From Actinomycetota bacterium (GTDB lineage Bacteria; Actinomycetota; Acidimicrobiia; Acidimicrobiales; JAJPHE01), in NCBI GenBank assembly GCA_027315345.1, contig DAHUYE010000049.1, positions 23,249 to 87,248 on the forward strand: a stretch of 64,000 nt of DNA. Reading direction: 5' to 3'. Below the pieces are notes generated by a model. It ran no database searches, was not told where the DNA came from, and saw only the letters and a program-made list of their open reading frames with translations. The first letter of the stretch is position 1. Each line of letters starts with the position of its first letter. This document shows positions 1 through 8,736 of this stretch, in pieces. The position numbers and the translations under genes were made by a program.

Positions 1-129
1 GGCCTGGGCGCCGAAGGCGAAGTTGAACACCCCGGTGGCCTGGTAGGTGAGCACCAGCCCGACCGCGAAGAGGGCGTAGGTGCAGCCGAACGGGATGCCC
101 GGGATGACGAATCCCGCCAACTGCTCCAC
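1..129 (-). CDS. Branched-chain amino acid ABC permease, LivH type (N-terminal 43 residues only)
   Basis: The reverse complement reads from a GTG codon at 129 into a hydrophobic stretch containing YALFAVGLVLTYQATGVFNF, the signature first membrane segment of LivH/LivM permeases. The fused permease in this same operon has the equivalent LYALTASGLVVTYTTSGIFNF. The gene continues beyond the left edge of the window and is absent from the ORF track because it has no end here. It lies 44 bases downstream of a binding-protein gene, so it is probably the next gene of the Liv operon. The GTG start is chosen because an in-frame TAG lies three codons upstream. Confidence 0.8.
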   Translation of the reverse strand, partial: MEQLAGFVIPGIPFGCTYALFAVGLVLTYQATGVFNFAFGAQA

Positions 130-173
130 GGCCGGCTAGTGGTAAGTCATTGGACGGGTGGCCCTCAGGGCGC

Positions 174-1532
174 TCACGCCCCGGGCGTGCCCGGTGGAGG
201 GGTGACCGTGGCCGGCTTGGCCACATCGGCGCCGAAGCACACGAAGGCCTGATCGTTGTGATCGAAGGCGGGTACGAACCTGTCGCCCTTCACAGCGATG
301 AAGGCGTTGCAGTAGGGCGGCGTTACATCGGCGACGTTGTGGAGCTGGGTCCAGTTGACCGGAGTGGTCAGGCCTCCGGCGGTGAAGTCGGTGATCTTGT
401 TGGTGACGGCCACCACGTTGGCCTGGGTCAGGTCCGCGCCGGCCAGCTTCACACCCTGGGCGAAGAGAGCCGCTGACTCCCAGCCCTGAATGGCCACCTC
501 GTCATACACCCACTGCGGCTCGTACTTCTTCATGGCGGCCAGGTAGGCCGCCAGGCCGGGGTACCTGGACGGCGCCGTGGTCCCATAGGAGAAGGGGACG
601 TGGGCGATGCTGAACCAGACGTTCTGCATCAGGCTCTGGTACTGGTTCAGCGTAGGCTGGTCGTCTCCGTTGAGCCACAGCTGCTTGACCCCCGTGTAGC
701 CGTACTGCTGGATGGCCCGGGCCATGGAGATGTTGTCCGTGACGTCCATGCACGTGATGATGGCGTTCACCCCTGCTCGCTGCATGCGCTGGACGTCGGG
801 GTCCAAGTTGCCCCCGTAGGCCACGTTGTAGTCGGTGTATCCGACCTTGATCCCGGCCTGGGCCAGGCCCTTCCCGAAGGCTTCACAAGAAGCGTTGGAG
901 GAGGTCACCCCCAGGGCGACCAGGCCGACATTGGTGGCGTGGACCTGCTGGGCCCACCAGTTGACCGATGGCTCCCCGTCGGCATAAACCTGCACCGATC
1001 CTCCCGCCGCGAAGAGGTTCTGGCCCGGGGACCAGTTGCCCGTGACGTTGTACCCGTAGACCGGGGTACCCGTCTCCAGGAAGATGTTCGGGGAGAAGAA
1101 AGCGGTGGCCACCCCCACCACCGCGAAGACGTGGTCCTGGTTGATCAGGGTGTTGGCCAGCTGGTTGAACTGGCTCGGGTTTCCGCCGTCATCAAGACTG
1201 TGGGCCAGGACCAGCTTGCGGCCGTTGACCCCGCCCTGGGCGTCCAAGTAGTCGAAGTAGGCCTGGACCCCGGGGACGAGGCTCTCGAAGTTGGACGCGA
1301 TGGGACCCGTGAGGGTGGAGATGGCGCCGACGTCGATGGCGGTAGGGGTCACCCCCGGAGCAGTCGATGAGCCGGCGCTGGCCGCCGTCGAGCCGGCCCC
1401 GCCCGCCGAGGAGGAGGTCGAACTGGCGGTGGGGCTGGAGCTACCGCCACACGCCGCCAGGGTGGCGCCGGCCAGCACCACGATGGCGAGCCGAGCGCGC
1501 CGGATGGTGTGAAGCCGTTCCCGTGTCCGCAT
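174..1532 (-). CDS. ABC transporter substrate-binding lipoprotein, Liv/amide type (first of two)
   Basis: A 452-residue exported lipoprotein. The basic N-terminus and hydrophobic core end in a lipobox (LAAC), followed by a Ser/Thr/Gly-rich linker of about 35 residues. The rest fits a periplasmic-binding-protein type 1 fold: it opens with TAIDVGAISTLTGP and contains the YFDYLDAQGGVNGRKLVL pattern typical of LivK/AmiC-like receptors. It would bind an amino acid, amide or short acid outside the membrane and deliver it to the Liv permeases encoded alongside. The ATG is preceded by AGGAGAG about 10 bases upstream. It lies 92 bases downstream of the LivG gene and just before the partial permease. 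The ligand cannot be inferred. Confidence 0.88.
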   Translation of the reverse strand: MRTRERLHTIRRARLAIVVLAGATLAACGGSSSPTASSTSSSAGGAGSTAASAGSSTAPGVTPTAIDVGAISTLTGPIASNFESLVPGVQAYFDYLDAQGGVNGRKLVLAHSLDDGGNPSQFNQLANTLINQDHVFAVVGVATAFFSPNIFLETGTPVYGYNVTGNWSPGQNLFAAGGSVQVYADGEPSVNWWAQQVHATNVGLVALGVTSSNASCEAFGKGLAQAGIKVGYTDYNVAYGGNLDPDVQRMQRAGVNAIITCMDVTDNISMARAIQQYGYTGVKQLWLNGDDQPTLNQYQSLMQNVWFSIAHVPFSYGTTAPSRYPGLAAYLAAMKKYEPQWVYDEVAIQGWESAALFAQGVKLAGADLTQANVVAVTNKITDFTAGGLTTPVNWTQLHNVADVTPPYCNAFIAVKGDRFVPAFDHNDQAFVCFGADVAKPATVTPPPGTPGA

Positions 1533-1624
1533 CGCCGAGGTTCTCTCCTGTCGCCGGCACCAGGGTAGAGGTCCACGCCCCCCTGGTAAATGGACGCCGG
1601 CCGGCTTGAGACGGTTTCGCCGAT

Positions 1625-2419
1625 CTATCCCACTCCGGCTATTTCCTCGGCCGCCTGATCCCCCACGCCCAGATAGGCGGCCCGGACCAGGGGGTCGCGC
1701 TGGATCTCGGCCGGCGTTCCGGCGGCCAGGATGCGCCCGAAGTCCAGGACGTATAGGCGGGAGCAGACCGACATGACCAACTCGATGTCGTGCTCGACCA
1801 ACAGCACGCCCAGGCCATCGGCGGCCAGACGGGTGAGGAGGCGGCCGAATTCTTCGGATTCGGACTCGTCCAGACCCGAGGACGGCTCGTCCAGCAACAG
1901 GAGCTTTGGAGCGGTGGCCAGGGCCCGGCCCAGTTCCACCAGCCGAGCCAAACCGGTGGGCATGGCGTCGACCTGCTCCTCGGCTCTCGCCTTGAGGCCG
2001 ACCAGGTCCAGGATGCGGTCGGCCTCGGCCGACGGGTCGGGGCCGGTCCGGGCCCAGCGGCGGTGAACCTCCGCCGCCACCAGGATGTTGTCCCGGGCGG
2101 TCATGGAGCCGAACACCTCCAGCCTCTGGAAGGTTCGGGCTATCCCCAACCGCGCCCGCTGATAGGCCTTGCGCCCGCTGATGTCACCACCGGCCAGGAG
2201 AATCCGGCCCGCCTGGGCCTCCTGCAGACCGCAGACGACGTTGAAGAAGGTGGTCTTTCCCGCCCCGTTGGGTCCGATCAGGCCCGTCACCGTGCCGGCC
2301 GGCACCGTCATGTCAACGCCCTGGAGGGCCTGCACGCCCCCGAAGCGAACGTCGACACCCGACACCTCGAGAAGCGGCGCCGGACCGGACCGGACCGGTT
2401 CCGGACTGGGGACGGTCAC
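1625..2419 (-). CDS. livG: Branched-chain amino acid ABC transporter ATP-binding protein, LivG type
   Basis: A 264-residue cytoplasmic ATPase. Walker A is GPNGAGKTT and Walker B is LLLLDEPSSGLD. The LivG-specific part shows RLGIARTFQRLEVF after Walker A and VLLVEHDIELVMSVCSRLYVLDFG near the end. It would energise the Liv permease together with LivF. The ORF track starts at 2446, but I prefer the GTG at 2419 because it forms a GTGA four-base overlap with the stop of the upstream gene, which implies translational coupling. The usual C-loop LSGGQ is replaced by a divergent MPTGLARLVELGRAL, as is common in LivG proteins. Confidence 0.9.
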   Translation of the reverse strand: MTVPSPEPVRSGPAPLLEVSGVDVRFGGVQALQGVDMTVPAGTVTGLIGPNGAGKTTFFNVVCGLQEAQAGRILLAGGDISGRKAYQRARLGIARTFQRLEVFGSMTARDNILVAAEVHRRWARTGPDPSAEADRILDLVGLKARAEEQVDAMPTGLARLVELGRALATAPKLLLLDEPSSGLDESESEEFGRLLTRLAADGLGVLLVEHDIELVMSVCSRLYVLDFGRILAAGTPAEIQRDPLVRAAYLGVGDQAAEEIAGVG

Positions 2420-3024
2420 GCCGCCTCGGAGTCCAACGGCCGGCACAGCCCGCAGGGCCGAAGGCCGTCCTCGGCGTTGACCCGGCGCAGATTGGCACGC
2501 CCGGCCACGGCGGCGCAGTCGGGCCGGTGCATCATCGTGCCGGTCGGGGTGGCTACCAGATTGACGGCCGATGGCCCCGCCCCAGTCGCGCTCACCGTCT
2601 GGAGAGCGCCGACCAGTCCGGCCAGAGTCTGGTTCAGGTGGTCGAGGTGGTCCCGGATCCGAGCCAGGTCGTTGCGGTCCTCGGCGGAGCGTTCCCGGTT
2701 CTCCCGGACCAGCAAGGCCATCCAGTGGCCGAAGTAGAGGAACCCGCCCAGGAAGATGAGCCCGAGTCCGAGCAGGCCGCCCGACACCAGGTACGGGATC
2801 TGGCCGGCCACCAGGACGGTGCGGGAGGTGCCCTCCCAGCCGACCAGGACGCAGAGGACACCGGCCACCGCCAGCGCCCCCCCGGCGGCGAAGAGGCTCC
2901 GCTCGGTGAAGACCAGGCGGAAACGTCCGGCCGCTCGCCCCAGGATGGTCACCATCCGCTCTTCTGGGCCCGGCGCGCCGATTGAGGCGGCGCTCGGCCG
3001 CGAGCCGACCGAAGTCGTGGTCAT
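2416..3024 (-). CDS. Uncharacterised membrane protein with C-terminal Cys/His motif, in the Liv operon
   Basis: About 202 residues. Two strongly hydrophobic segments (around residues 45-65 and 75-97) are followed by a charged helix (RENRERSAEDRNDLARIRDH). A small C-terminal module contains MMHRPDCAAVAG, then GLRPCGLCRP. This His/Cys spacing resembles the short zinc- or nuclease-like HRPxC...RPCxxC modules of actinobacterial proteins, but I do not recognise the family. The ATG at 3024 is preferred over 3030 because GGAGG lies seven bases before it. Its stop overlaps the livG start by four bases, so it is cotranslated with a transporter ATPase. Its function is unknown; a regulatory or sensor role for the transporter is only a guess. 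Confidence 0.75.
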   Translation of the reverse strand: MTTTSVGSRPSAASIGAPGPEERMVTILGRAAGRFRLVFTERSLFAAGGALAVAGVLCVLVGWEGTSRTVLVAGQIPYLVSGGLLGLGLIFLGGFLYFGHWMALLVRENRERSAEDRNDLARIRDHLDHLNQTLAGLVGALQTVSATGAGPSAVNLVATPTGTMMHRPDCAAVAGRANLRRVNAEDGLRPCGLCRPLDSEAA

Positions 3025-3043
3025 GGGCATACCTCCAGGAAGA

Positions 3044-4387
3044 TCACGGCCGGCGCTGTCGGGGACAGTCGGCGACGGCGGAGCCGAACAGACCAGGGAC
3101 CAGGGGCAGCAGCAGGGCTCCCAGGACGCCTCCGAGCAGGATCATCAGCCACCATCCCGCTCCCAGCCCACCGGGCAGGCCGCCCTGGGCGGCCAGCACC
3201 CCGAGAGGACGCACGGTGGCCCCGGAGGGAGCCCGGCCGATGGCGGCGCTGACGGCGGCCCCGGGCGAGAGGGTGGCGGGCAGCGAGAGGGTGGTCGTGC
3301 CGGCGGGAGCAGCCGTGCCGGCCGAGAAGGGGCCCGGTCCGGTGGCGTCGGGCAGGGACGGGACGCCGGAAGGTACGGCGCTGCCGGCGCCGGCCGACCC
3401 CGGTGTCACCGCCATGGCCACCGCCGCTCCCCCCAGGCTGTAGGTGAAGCTGTTGGCGCTCGGGTCGTGCGGCACGCCCCAATAGAACAGGACCGATCCG
3501 GCGTAGTAGTAGGAGACCTCGCCCTCGGTGATCCGGTGGGGGTCGGTGAAGTAGATCTCCATACCGGTCCCGCTCAGGGCGGAGTCGACCGCCTGCTGCT
3601 CGGCCGGGGGGGCCGGGTGACCCGGAGTGCCGAGATGCACCCCCGACCCGTCGACATAGGCGGCTTGGCCGGCTATCTGCAGGTTCTGGAAGGTCGTCCG
3701 ACCCGACTCCACCGGGGCGGCCGCTCCCGTGGAGACAGCCGTGGCCGAGGAGCTGACCGAACCGATGGAGACCACGCCGGAGGCCAGATCGACGTTGTCG
3801 ACGTGGCTGTTGGCGGAGGCGGTAAGCGTGCCGGCGGCCGGGTCGAAGCTCAACGAGCTGTAGGTGGTGGAGTCGCCCACCGTGCCTCCGGCGCCGAAAC
3901 CGCCCCCGGCCAGGGACCCTTCGGCCGTGGCCGACTCGGCCCCGGAGGCCCCGGCGGCCACCTCGGCCCGCATCAGCGTTCCCGTCGGCGCACTCACCGT
4001 CTGCTGGGTCTGGTTGGTGCCACTGATGGCCTGGGCCCGCACCGGGTCGTTCAGTGCCCCGGCCGCGCTCGGGCCGCCCAGCACGCCGACCAGCGAGCCG
4101 GCGTTGCCAACGGCCGACCCGGGCCAGACCGTGGCGGCCAGAGCCGAGGCCGCGTCGGTGCTCATGGTGGTCACGCCGTAGCCGTATTCACCCTCGCCTT
4201 CGGGGTGGAAGGAGGAACTCGGCTCGTCCTCGGTCATCTGGGTGATGGGGGCCTGGGCGGCGGTGGTGAAGGCGAGGAAGGGGCGCGGGGCCGAGGCGGC
4301 ATCAGCCGAGGCGGCAGAACCGAAGACGCCCACCAGGACCACAGGCGCCGTCAGGGCCGCCGCCCATAGGCCGGGCCGGCGTATCAC
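3044..4387 (-). CDS. Uncharacterised exported protein with C-terminal membrane anchor, in the Liv operon
   Basis: A 447-residue protein with an N-terminal signal peptide (RRPGLWAAALTAPVVLVGVF, then an Ala-rich cleavage region). The long extracellular part is rich in Ala, Gly, Ser and Thr, and a hydrophobic segment near the C-terminus (GWWLMILLGGVLGALLLPLV) precedes a short basic tail. The composition suggests a beta-rich surface domain tethered to the membrane. The GTG start at 4387 overlaps the livF stop as GTGA. The gene ends 19 bases before the next membrane-protein gene. I do not recognise a family. Conserved placement between livF and livG would suggest a transporter-linked role, but only this sequence is visible. 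Confidence 0.72.
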   Translation of the reverse strand: MIRRPGLWAAALTAPVVLVGVFGSAASADAASAPRPFLAFTTAAQAPITQMTEDEPSSSFHPEGEGEYGYGVTTMSTDAASALAATVWPGSAVGNAGSLVGVLGGPSAAGALNDPVRAQAISGTNQTQQTVSAPTGTLMRAEVAAGASGAESATAEGSLAGGGFGAGGTVGDSTTYSSLSFDPAAGTLTASANSHVDNVDLASGVVSIGSVSSSATAVSTGAAAPVESGRTTFQNLQIAGQAAYVDGSGVHLGTPGHPAPPAEQQAVDSALSGTGMEIYFTDPHRITEGEVSYYYAGSVLFYWGVPHDPSANSFTYSLGGAAVAMAVTPGSAGAGSAVPSGVPSLPDATGPGPFSAGTAAPAGTTTLSLPATLSPGAAVSAAIGRAPSGATVRPLGVLAAQGGLPGGLGAGWWLMILLGGVLGALLLPLVPGLFGSAVADCPRQRRP

Positions 4388-5142
4388 GCCGACAACCTTC
4401 CGAGGTAGGCCTCGGACAGTGAGCCGGCCACGTCGGCGGGCTCACCCACGGTCTCGATCCGGCCCTGGCGCATGATGGCGGCGTAGTCGGCCACTCCGAG
4501 AGCGGCGGCGGCAAACTGCTCCACCAGCAGGATGGCGATGCCCGACGCCGCCAGCTGGCCCACCTTCTCGTACAGCTCTCCCACGATGATGGGCGCCAGC
4601 CCCATGGAGATCTCGTCGAGCAGGAGGATGACCGGCTCGCTGGTGAAGGCCCGGCACATCGACAGCATCTGGCGCTCCCCGCCCGAGAGCGTCCCGGCCA
4701 GCTGGGAGCGCCGCTCGGCCAGCTTGGGGAAGTGCTCGAAGGCGACCGCCTCCAGGTGACCCAGGCTGTAACTGGTGGCGTGGCTGAACACCCGCAGGTT
4801 CTCCCGGACGGTCAGGTTGGGGAAGACCCCCCTGCCTTCGGGGATACTGCAGACCCCGGCCCGGGCGAAGACCTCGGGGGCGACCCCGTTGACGTGGATG
4901 CCCGACACGTGCACGCAGCCCTGGGTGGGCTCCAGAAGGCCGGCGGCCACGTTCAGCAGCGTGGTCTTACCGGCGCCGTTGGGGCCCATCAACGCCACCA
5001 CCGCCCCCCGGGGGACGACCAGGGTCACATCGTGTAGGACCTCGACCCGGCCGTAGCCGACGCGTAGATCCATCAGCTCCAGGGCCGGGATGGCGGCCCG
5101 CCGCTCGGCGGGAGTGGTCAGGCCCTCAGTGGCTGCCGGCAA
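4384..5142 (-). CDS. livF: Branched-chain amino acid ABC transporter ATP-binding protein, LivF type
   Basis: A cytoplasmic ATPase of about 252 residues. It has Walker A GPNGAGKTTLLN, a canonical signature LSGGERQML and Walker B ILLLDEISMGLAP. The LivF hallmarks are SIPEGRGVFPNLTVRENL and SGIAILLVEQFAAAALGVADYAAIM. It pairs with LivG to power the LivH/M channel. The track begins at 5190, but the coding N-terminus probably starts at the TTG at 5142, nine bases after GGGGAGG, overlapping the end of the permease gene by 17 bases. The start is therefore uncertain by 16 codons. Its stop overlaps the following exported-protein gene. Confidence 0.88.
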   Translation of the reverse strand: MPAATEGLTTPAERRAAIPALELMDLRVGYGRVEVLHDVTLVVPRGAVVALMGPNGAGKTTLLNVAAGLLEPTQGCVHVSGIHVNGVAPEVFARAGVCSIPEGRGVFPNLTVRENLRVFSHATSYSLGHLEAVAFEHFPKLAERRSQLAGTLSGGERQMLSMCRAFTSEPVILLLDEISMGLAPIIVGELYEKVGQLAASGIAILLVEQFAAAALGVADYAAIMRQGRIETVGEPADVAGSLSEAYLGRLSA

Positions 5143-7051
5143 GTCGCACCGCCTCCCCGCTCGGCGCTCCGGACCGGCTCCCGGCCCCATCGACGGATGA
5201 GGCGGCCGGCGCCGTTATCGGGACCCCCGCCGAGCCGGCCCGGAGCCGCAGGCGGTCGGCCACCAGCGACAGCTGGCCGGCAAAGCCACCCGGATTCCGG
5301 CCCAGGAAGATGGCTCCGGCTCCGACCGCCAGGAGCTGGAAGTTGCTGATCGGTATGTGTCTCTGGATGACCGGGGAGAAGGCGTAGAAGATGGCGGCCG
5401 CAAAGGCCCCTCCCACCGTGTCGATACCTCCCAGAGTCACCAGCAGGAGCAGGATGAGGCTGGTCAGCATCTGGAAGTCGTCCGGGCCCACCTGGCCCTG
5501 CCATCCCCCGTAGAGGGCCCCGCCCAGGCCGGCTATGCCGGCGGCCACCACGAAGACGGTGACCTTGACGGCGGTGATGTTCATCCCGATGGAGGCGCAG
5601 GCGGCCTCGCTGTCGTTGAGGGCGGCCAGACGCCGGCCGAAAGAGCCGCGGCGCAGGGCCAGGACTCCGACCCCCAGGACGGCGAAGAGAACCGACGCCT
5701 CCACCAGGAATCCCTTCTGGGACTGGGCCGCCACGCGGCCCACGGCCAGGATCCCCCCGAAGCCGAGGAAGTGGTTGAAGAACAGGTAGTCCATGGAATA
5801 GGCGAAGGCCAGCGTGGCCAGGGCCAGGTAGATCCCCCGCAACCGCAGCACGACCAGGGCCAGCAGACCTCCCACGGCGGCGGGCAGCACCACCGCTGCC
5901 ACCAGTCCCAGGAGCGAGTTCCCCCCGGCGATCTTGCCCATACAGAACGCCCCCAGCCCGGCCAGGGTCATCTGACATAGCGACACCTGGCCGCCGTAGC
6001 CGGTGAGCAGAACCAGCGACAGCATCACCACCCCGAGGACGATGCCCTGCCCGTAGGTGAGCAGGTTCCCGGGGGAGAGAACCTCACTCATCACCACGGA
6101 CAGGGCTATGAAGCCACCGGCCAGGAACAAGGAGGGCTTGAGGTCGAGCACCCGCCGGGAGCGCTGGCCCGTCAGCCGGGCCTGAGTCAGTCGTTCCTGG
6201 CGGCGGACCAGCAGGGCGATGAACAGCAGACCCATCGGGATGGCCGGCCCGATGTCGGACAGCAGGTTGGTCGGGAGATAGCCCGTGGCAAAGGACTGGA
6301 CCAGACCGAGCAGTAGCGCGCCGGCCACGGTGAGGGGAAGGCTGCGCAGGCGGCCGACCACCGCCGCCGCGTATCCCGTCACCACCAGCAGGGTCAGATT
6401 GAACTGGTCGAGGTATTGCAGGGGTGCGATCAGGATCCCGGCCAGGGCTGCCAATGAAGCACCCAGGGCCCAACTGAGCTGGGCGGTACGCACCGGACTG
6501 GCCCCGGCCCGGGCCGTCAGGTCGCGGTCGTCCACCACGGCCCGCATGGTGATGCCGACCCGGGTGTGGGTGAACAGGAACCGCAGACCGACGGCCACCG
6601 CCACCGACACCACCAGCACCATGAGCTCATAGAAGGTCACGACCACGCTGAAGACCCGGAACTGGCCGGGGAAGATGGAGGGCAGCTGACGGGTCGTGAC
6701 CGGAGGCCAGATGGCGTCGGCCAGTCCCAGCAGCAGAAGGAGCAGGCCCAGAGTGACCACCAGGGTGATGCCGAGCGAGGCGCCGTACAGGGGCCGGACG
6801 ATCAGTCGCTCGATCAGCGCCCCGGAGAGGGGGGCGAGAACCAGGACTACCAGGGCCAGGGCCAAGGGCACCGGCAGATGCCATCCCACCGCCAGCTGCC
6901 AGTAGGTGAAGGCCATGAACATGCCGATGGCCCCGTGGGCGAAGTTGAAGATCCCCGAGGTGGTGTAGGTGACCACCAGGCCGGAGGCGGTGAGGGCGTA
7001 GAGGCAGCCCAGCACCAGCCCGACCACGGCGTAGGAAAGGATGAGGTTCAC
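5126..7051 (-). CDS. Fused LivH-LivM branched-chain amino acid ABC permease
   Basis: A 641-residue integral membrane protein made of two permeases in one chain. The first roughly 290 residues are LivH-like (LTASGLVVTYTTSGIFNFAH, then ERLIVRPLYGASLGITLVVT). The second half, from about residue 310, is LivM-like (VVMLSLVLLTGYGGQVSLCQ and LYGGWQGQVGPDDFQMLTS). The join is the basic cytoplasmic stretch RQERLTQARLTGQRSRRVLDLKPSL. Separate LivH and LivM subunits are the usual arrangement, so the fusion fixes their 1:1 stoichiometry. The GTG start lies 10 bases after the second binding-protein gene. The C-terminal tail of about 30 residues is Ser/Gly/Ala-rich. Confidence 0.9.
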   Translation of the reverse strand: MNLILSYAVVGLVLGCLYALTASGLVVTYTTSGIFNFAHGAIGMFMAFTYWQLAVGWHLPVPLALALVVLVLAPLSGALIERLIVRPLYGASLGITLVVTLGLLLLLLGLADAIWPPVTTRQLPSIFPGQFRVFSVVVTFYELMVLVVSVAVAVGLRFLFTHTRVGITMRAVVDDRDLTARAGASPVRTAQLSWALGASLAALAGILIAPLQYLDQFNLTLLVVTGYAAAVVGRLRSLPLTVAGALLLGLVQSFATGYLPTNLLSDIGPAIPMGLLFIALLVRRQERLTQARLTGQRSRRVLDLKPSLFLAGGFIALSVVMSEVLSPGNLLTYGQGIVLGVVMLSLVLLTGYGGQVSLCQMTLAGLGAFCMGKIAGGNSLLGLVAAVVLPAAVGGLLALVVLRLRGIYLALATLAFAYSMDYLFFNHFLGFGGILAVGRVAAQSQKGFLVEASVLFAVLGVGVLALRRGSFGRRLAALNDSEAACASIGMNITAVKVTVFVVAAGIAGLGGALYGGWQGQVGPDDFQMLTSLILLLLVTLGGIDTVGGAFAAAIFYAFSPVIQRHIPISNFQLLAVGAGAIFLGRNPGGFAGQLSLVADRLRLRAGSAGVPITAPAASSVDGAGSRSGAPSGEAVRLAGSH

Positions 7052-7061
7052 CGTTGCGCCC

Positions 7062-8591
7062 TCATCCGGCCTTGTAATACGGATAGTTGCACAGGAACCC
7101 GGAAGGCGGATCGCCCACCTTCACGTAGCTCCCGTTCCGGATCTGGAGCATGAGGTAGCAGTTGGACGGCTTCTTGGCGCCGATGTCGGCCGGGGCCATC
7201 ATTCCGTTATCGGTGAACTGGTTGGTGGCGGCCAGAGCGGCGTCCACCGCCTTCTGGGTGAGGTGGGGACCGGCCTGGGTCAGGGCGTGCACGAACAGGG
7301 CGGCGTCGGCCCAGGAGTAGGCCGAGAACTGGTCCGGGCTGAATCCCGGGGCGGCCTTGGCCAGCCACTTGAGGTAGAGCGGGACCTCCGGGACGCTGGG
7401 GTCCCCCAGGAACAGGGCGGAGCCGACGTTCAGGTACTGGCCCTCGACGTTGGCCGCCCCACCCGACTCGGAGACGTAGCCGCCGAAGTAACAGACGGCG
7501 CAGGCCCAAAGCTCGGGATGGAACCCCTGTTGGGCGGCCTCGGAAGCGAAGATGGCCGCGTCGGGGGCGTTGAGGGCGATGAGGTAGACCATCTTGACGC
7601 CCTCGGACCGCATACGGACCACGTCGGCGGTGAAGTTCGACTGGGCCGGGTTGAAGTCGTCCTCGTAGATGACCTTGTAGCCGAGCGAGTCCATGGCCGC
7701 TTCGCTGTAATGCCACGCCTGCACCGCCGAGGCCTGGTTCCCCACCAGGGTGCCGACGGCGGTGATCGCCCCGGGGGCGACCGACTTGTAGTACTCGAAG
7801 GGCCCCAGGGTGGCCCCCTCCCCGAAGGGCGCCTCCGAGTACGAGGAGGGAAGGGCCGCCGCCTGGGGGGAGAGCTGCTCCTGTACCAGCGGGACGTCGG
7901 GATGGGCGGCCATGACCTGGGCGCCGCAGTTGTCGTCCAGCGACCAGCTGCCGACGAAGGCGAACACCGAGCTGACGAGGTTCTGGTAGTCCGCCTCGTT
8001 CTGGTTGCACTCCAGCTGATCATCGGAGCTGATCAGCTTGAGCTGGCGGCCGTAGACGCCGCCCAGGCTGTTCACGTAGTCGAAGTAGGCCTCGGTCCCA
8101 TAAGGGCCGCCCTGGAAGAGACCGGGCACCGGCCCCCCCAGGTCCGAGACGTTGCCCACCGTGATGGTGGTGGCCGTCACTCCCGTGGCGGTCGCCCCGC
8201 CGTTACCCCCGGCCGGAGCCGGGGTGGCCGCCGCCGTCAGAGAACCGCCCGACAAGGGGTTGGAGCCGGCCAGGGTGTTGGTACCGGAGGAGGAGGCGGA
8301 AGGGCCGGAGGCCGAGGCGGTCCCTCCGCTGCTGCCGACCAGGCCGCCGGTACCTCCCGGGCCCCCGAGGCCGGAACCCGCCGTCCCGTTGCCCGGCCCG
8401 CCCCCCCCGGCTAACGCCGCCGAGGACCCGCTGCCCTCGGCCTGGAGGGTGGCGGACCGGACCTGGCCCGAAGCGACGCGAAGTCCGCAGCCGGACACGG
8501 TCGCCAGGGCGACGGCCAGCCACCCCATGCGGATCGCCCCACCTCGCCCCGTACCCAGGACACCACCGGCCCCCCGCCTGGCAGTCGCCAC
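7062..8591 (-). CDS. ABC transporter substrate-binding lipoprotein, Liv/amide type (second)
   Basis: A 509-residue protein and the first gene of the visible Liv operon. A lipobox (VSGC) follows a hydrophobic stretch around residue 35. A very long Gly/Ser/Ala linker of about 100 residues precedes a type 1 periplasmic binding domain starting at TATTITVGNVSDLGGPVPG, with YFDYVNSLGGVYGRQLKLIS. The linker would hold the receptor away from a thick envelope. The start is uncertain: GTG at 8591 follows purines too closely, while ATG at 8528 leaves almost no basic n-region. The two receptors in one operon share a fold but differ in sequence, suggesting different ligands. Confidence 0.85.
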   Translation of the reverse strand: MATARRGAGGVLGTGRGGAIRMGWLAVALATVSGCGLRVASGQVRSATLQAEGSGSSAALAGGGGPGNGTAGSGLGGPGGTGGLVGSSGGTASASGPSASSSGTNTLAGSNPLSGGSLTAAATPAPAGGNGGATATGVTATTITVGNVSDLGGPVPGLFQGGPYGTEAYFDYVNSLGGVYGRQLKLISSDDQLECNQNEADYQNLVSSVFAFVGSWSLDDNCGAQVMAAHPDVPLVQEQLSPQAAALPSSYSEAPFGEGATLGPFEYYKSVAPGAITAVGTLVGNQASAVQAWHYSEAAMDSLGYKVIYEDDFNPAQSNFTADVVRMRSEGVKMVYLIALNAPDAAIFASEAAQQGFHPELWACAVCYFGGYVSESGGAANVEGQYLNVGSALFLGDPSVPEVPLYLKWLAKAAPGFSPDQFSAYSWADAALFVHALTQAGPHLTQKAVDAALAATNQFTDNGMMAPADIGAKKPSNCYLMLQIRNGSYVKVGDPPSGFLCNYPYYKAG

Positions 8592-8736
8592 CTCTCCCCC
8601 GATCCGGACAGGTTCCCATCGGTCCCCCGCCCAACCTAAGGTTCGCCAAAACCTGGGTGGAGTCCTACTCCGACCTCACCGGCGGGGCCGGACGGCGTCC
8701 CACCCACCGGGACCCGGGGACCAAGGAGGATCTGAC
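8592..8736. promoter_or_regulatory. Divergent promoter region between the Liv operon and an acyl-CoA dehydrogenase
   Basis: This 145-base gap separates divergent genes, so it should hold promoters for both. It contains a perfect 11-base palindrome, AACCTAAGGTT, at 8632-8642, a plausible operator. A strong Shine-Dalgarno sequence, AAGGAGGA, at 8723-8730 serves the dehydrogenase. No regulator gene is adjacent. Confidence 0.45.

Noticed and set aside
2756-4369. 537-codon ORF on the plus strand
   Set aside because: It is antisense to the exported Liv-operon gene and reads as a Gly/Arg/Pro-rich frame typical of shadows in high-GC DNA.
7041-8414. 457-codon plus-strand ORF
   Set aside because: It is a shadow of the second binding-protein gene, whose frame has a lipobox and receptor motifs.
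8152-8736. 585-base upstream extension of the acyl-CoA dehydrogenase ORF
   Set aside because: It overlaps the binding-protein gene on the other strand and lacks conserved sequence; the ATG at 8737 has an ideal Shine-Dalgarno sequence.
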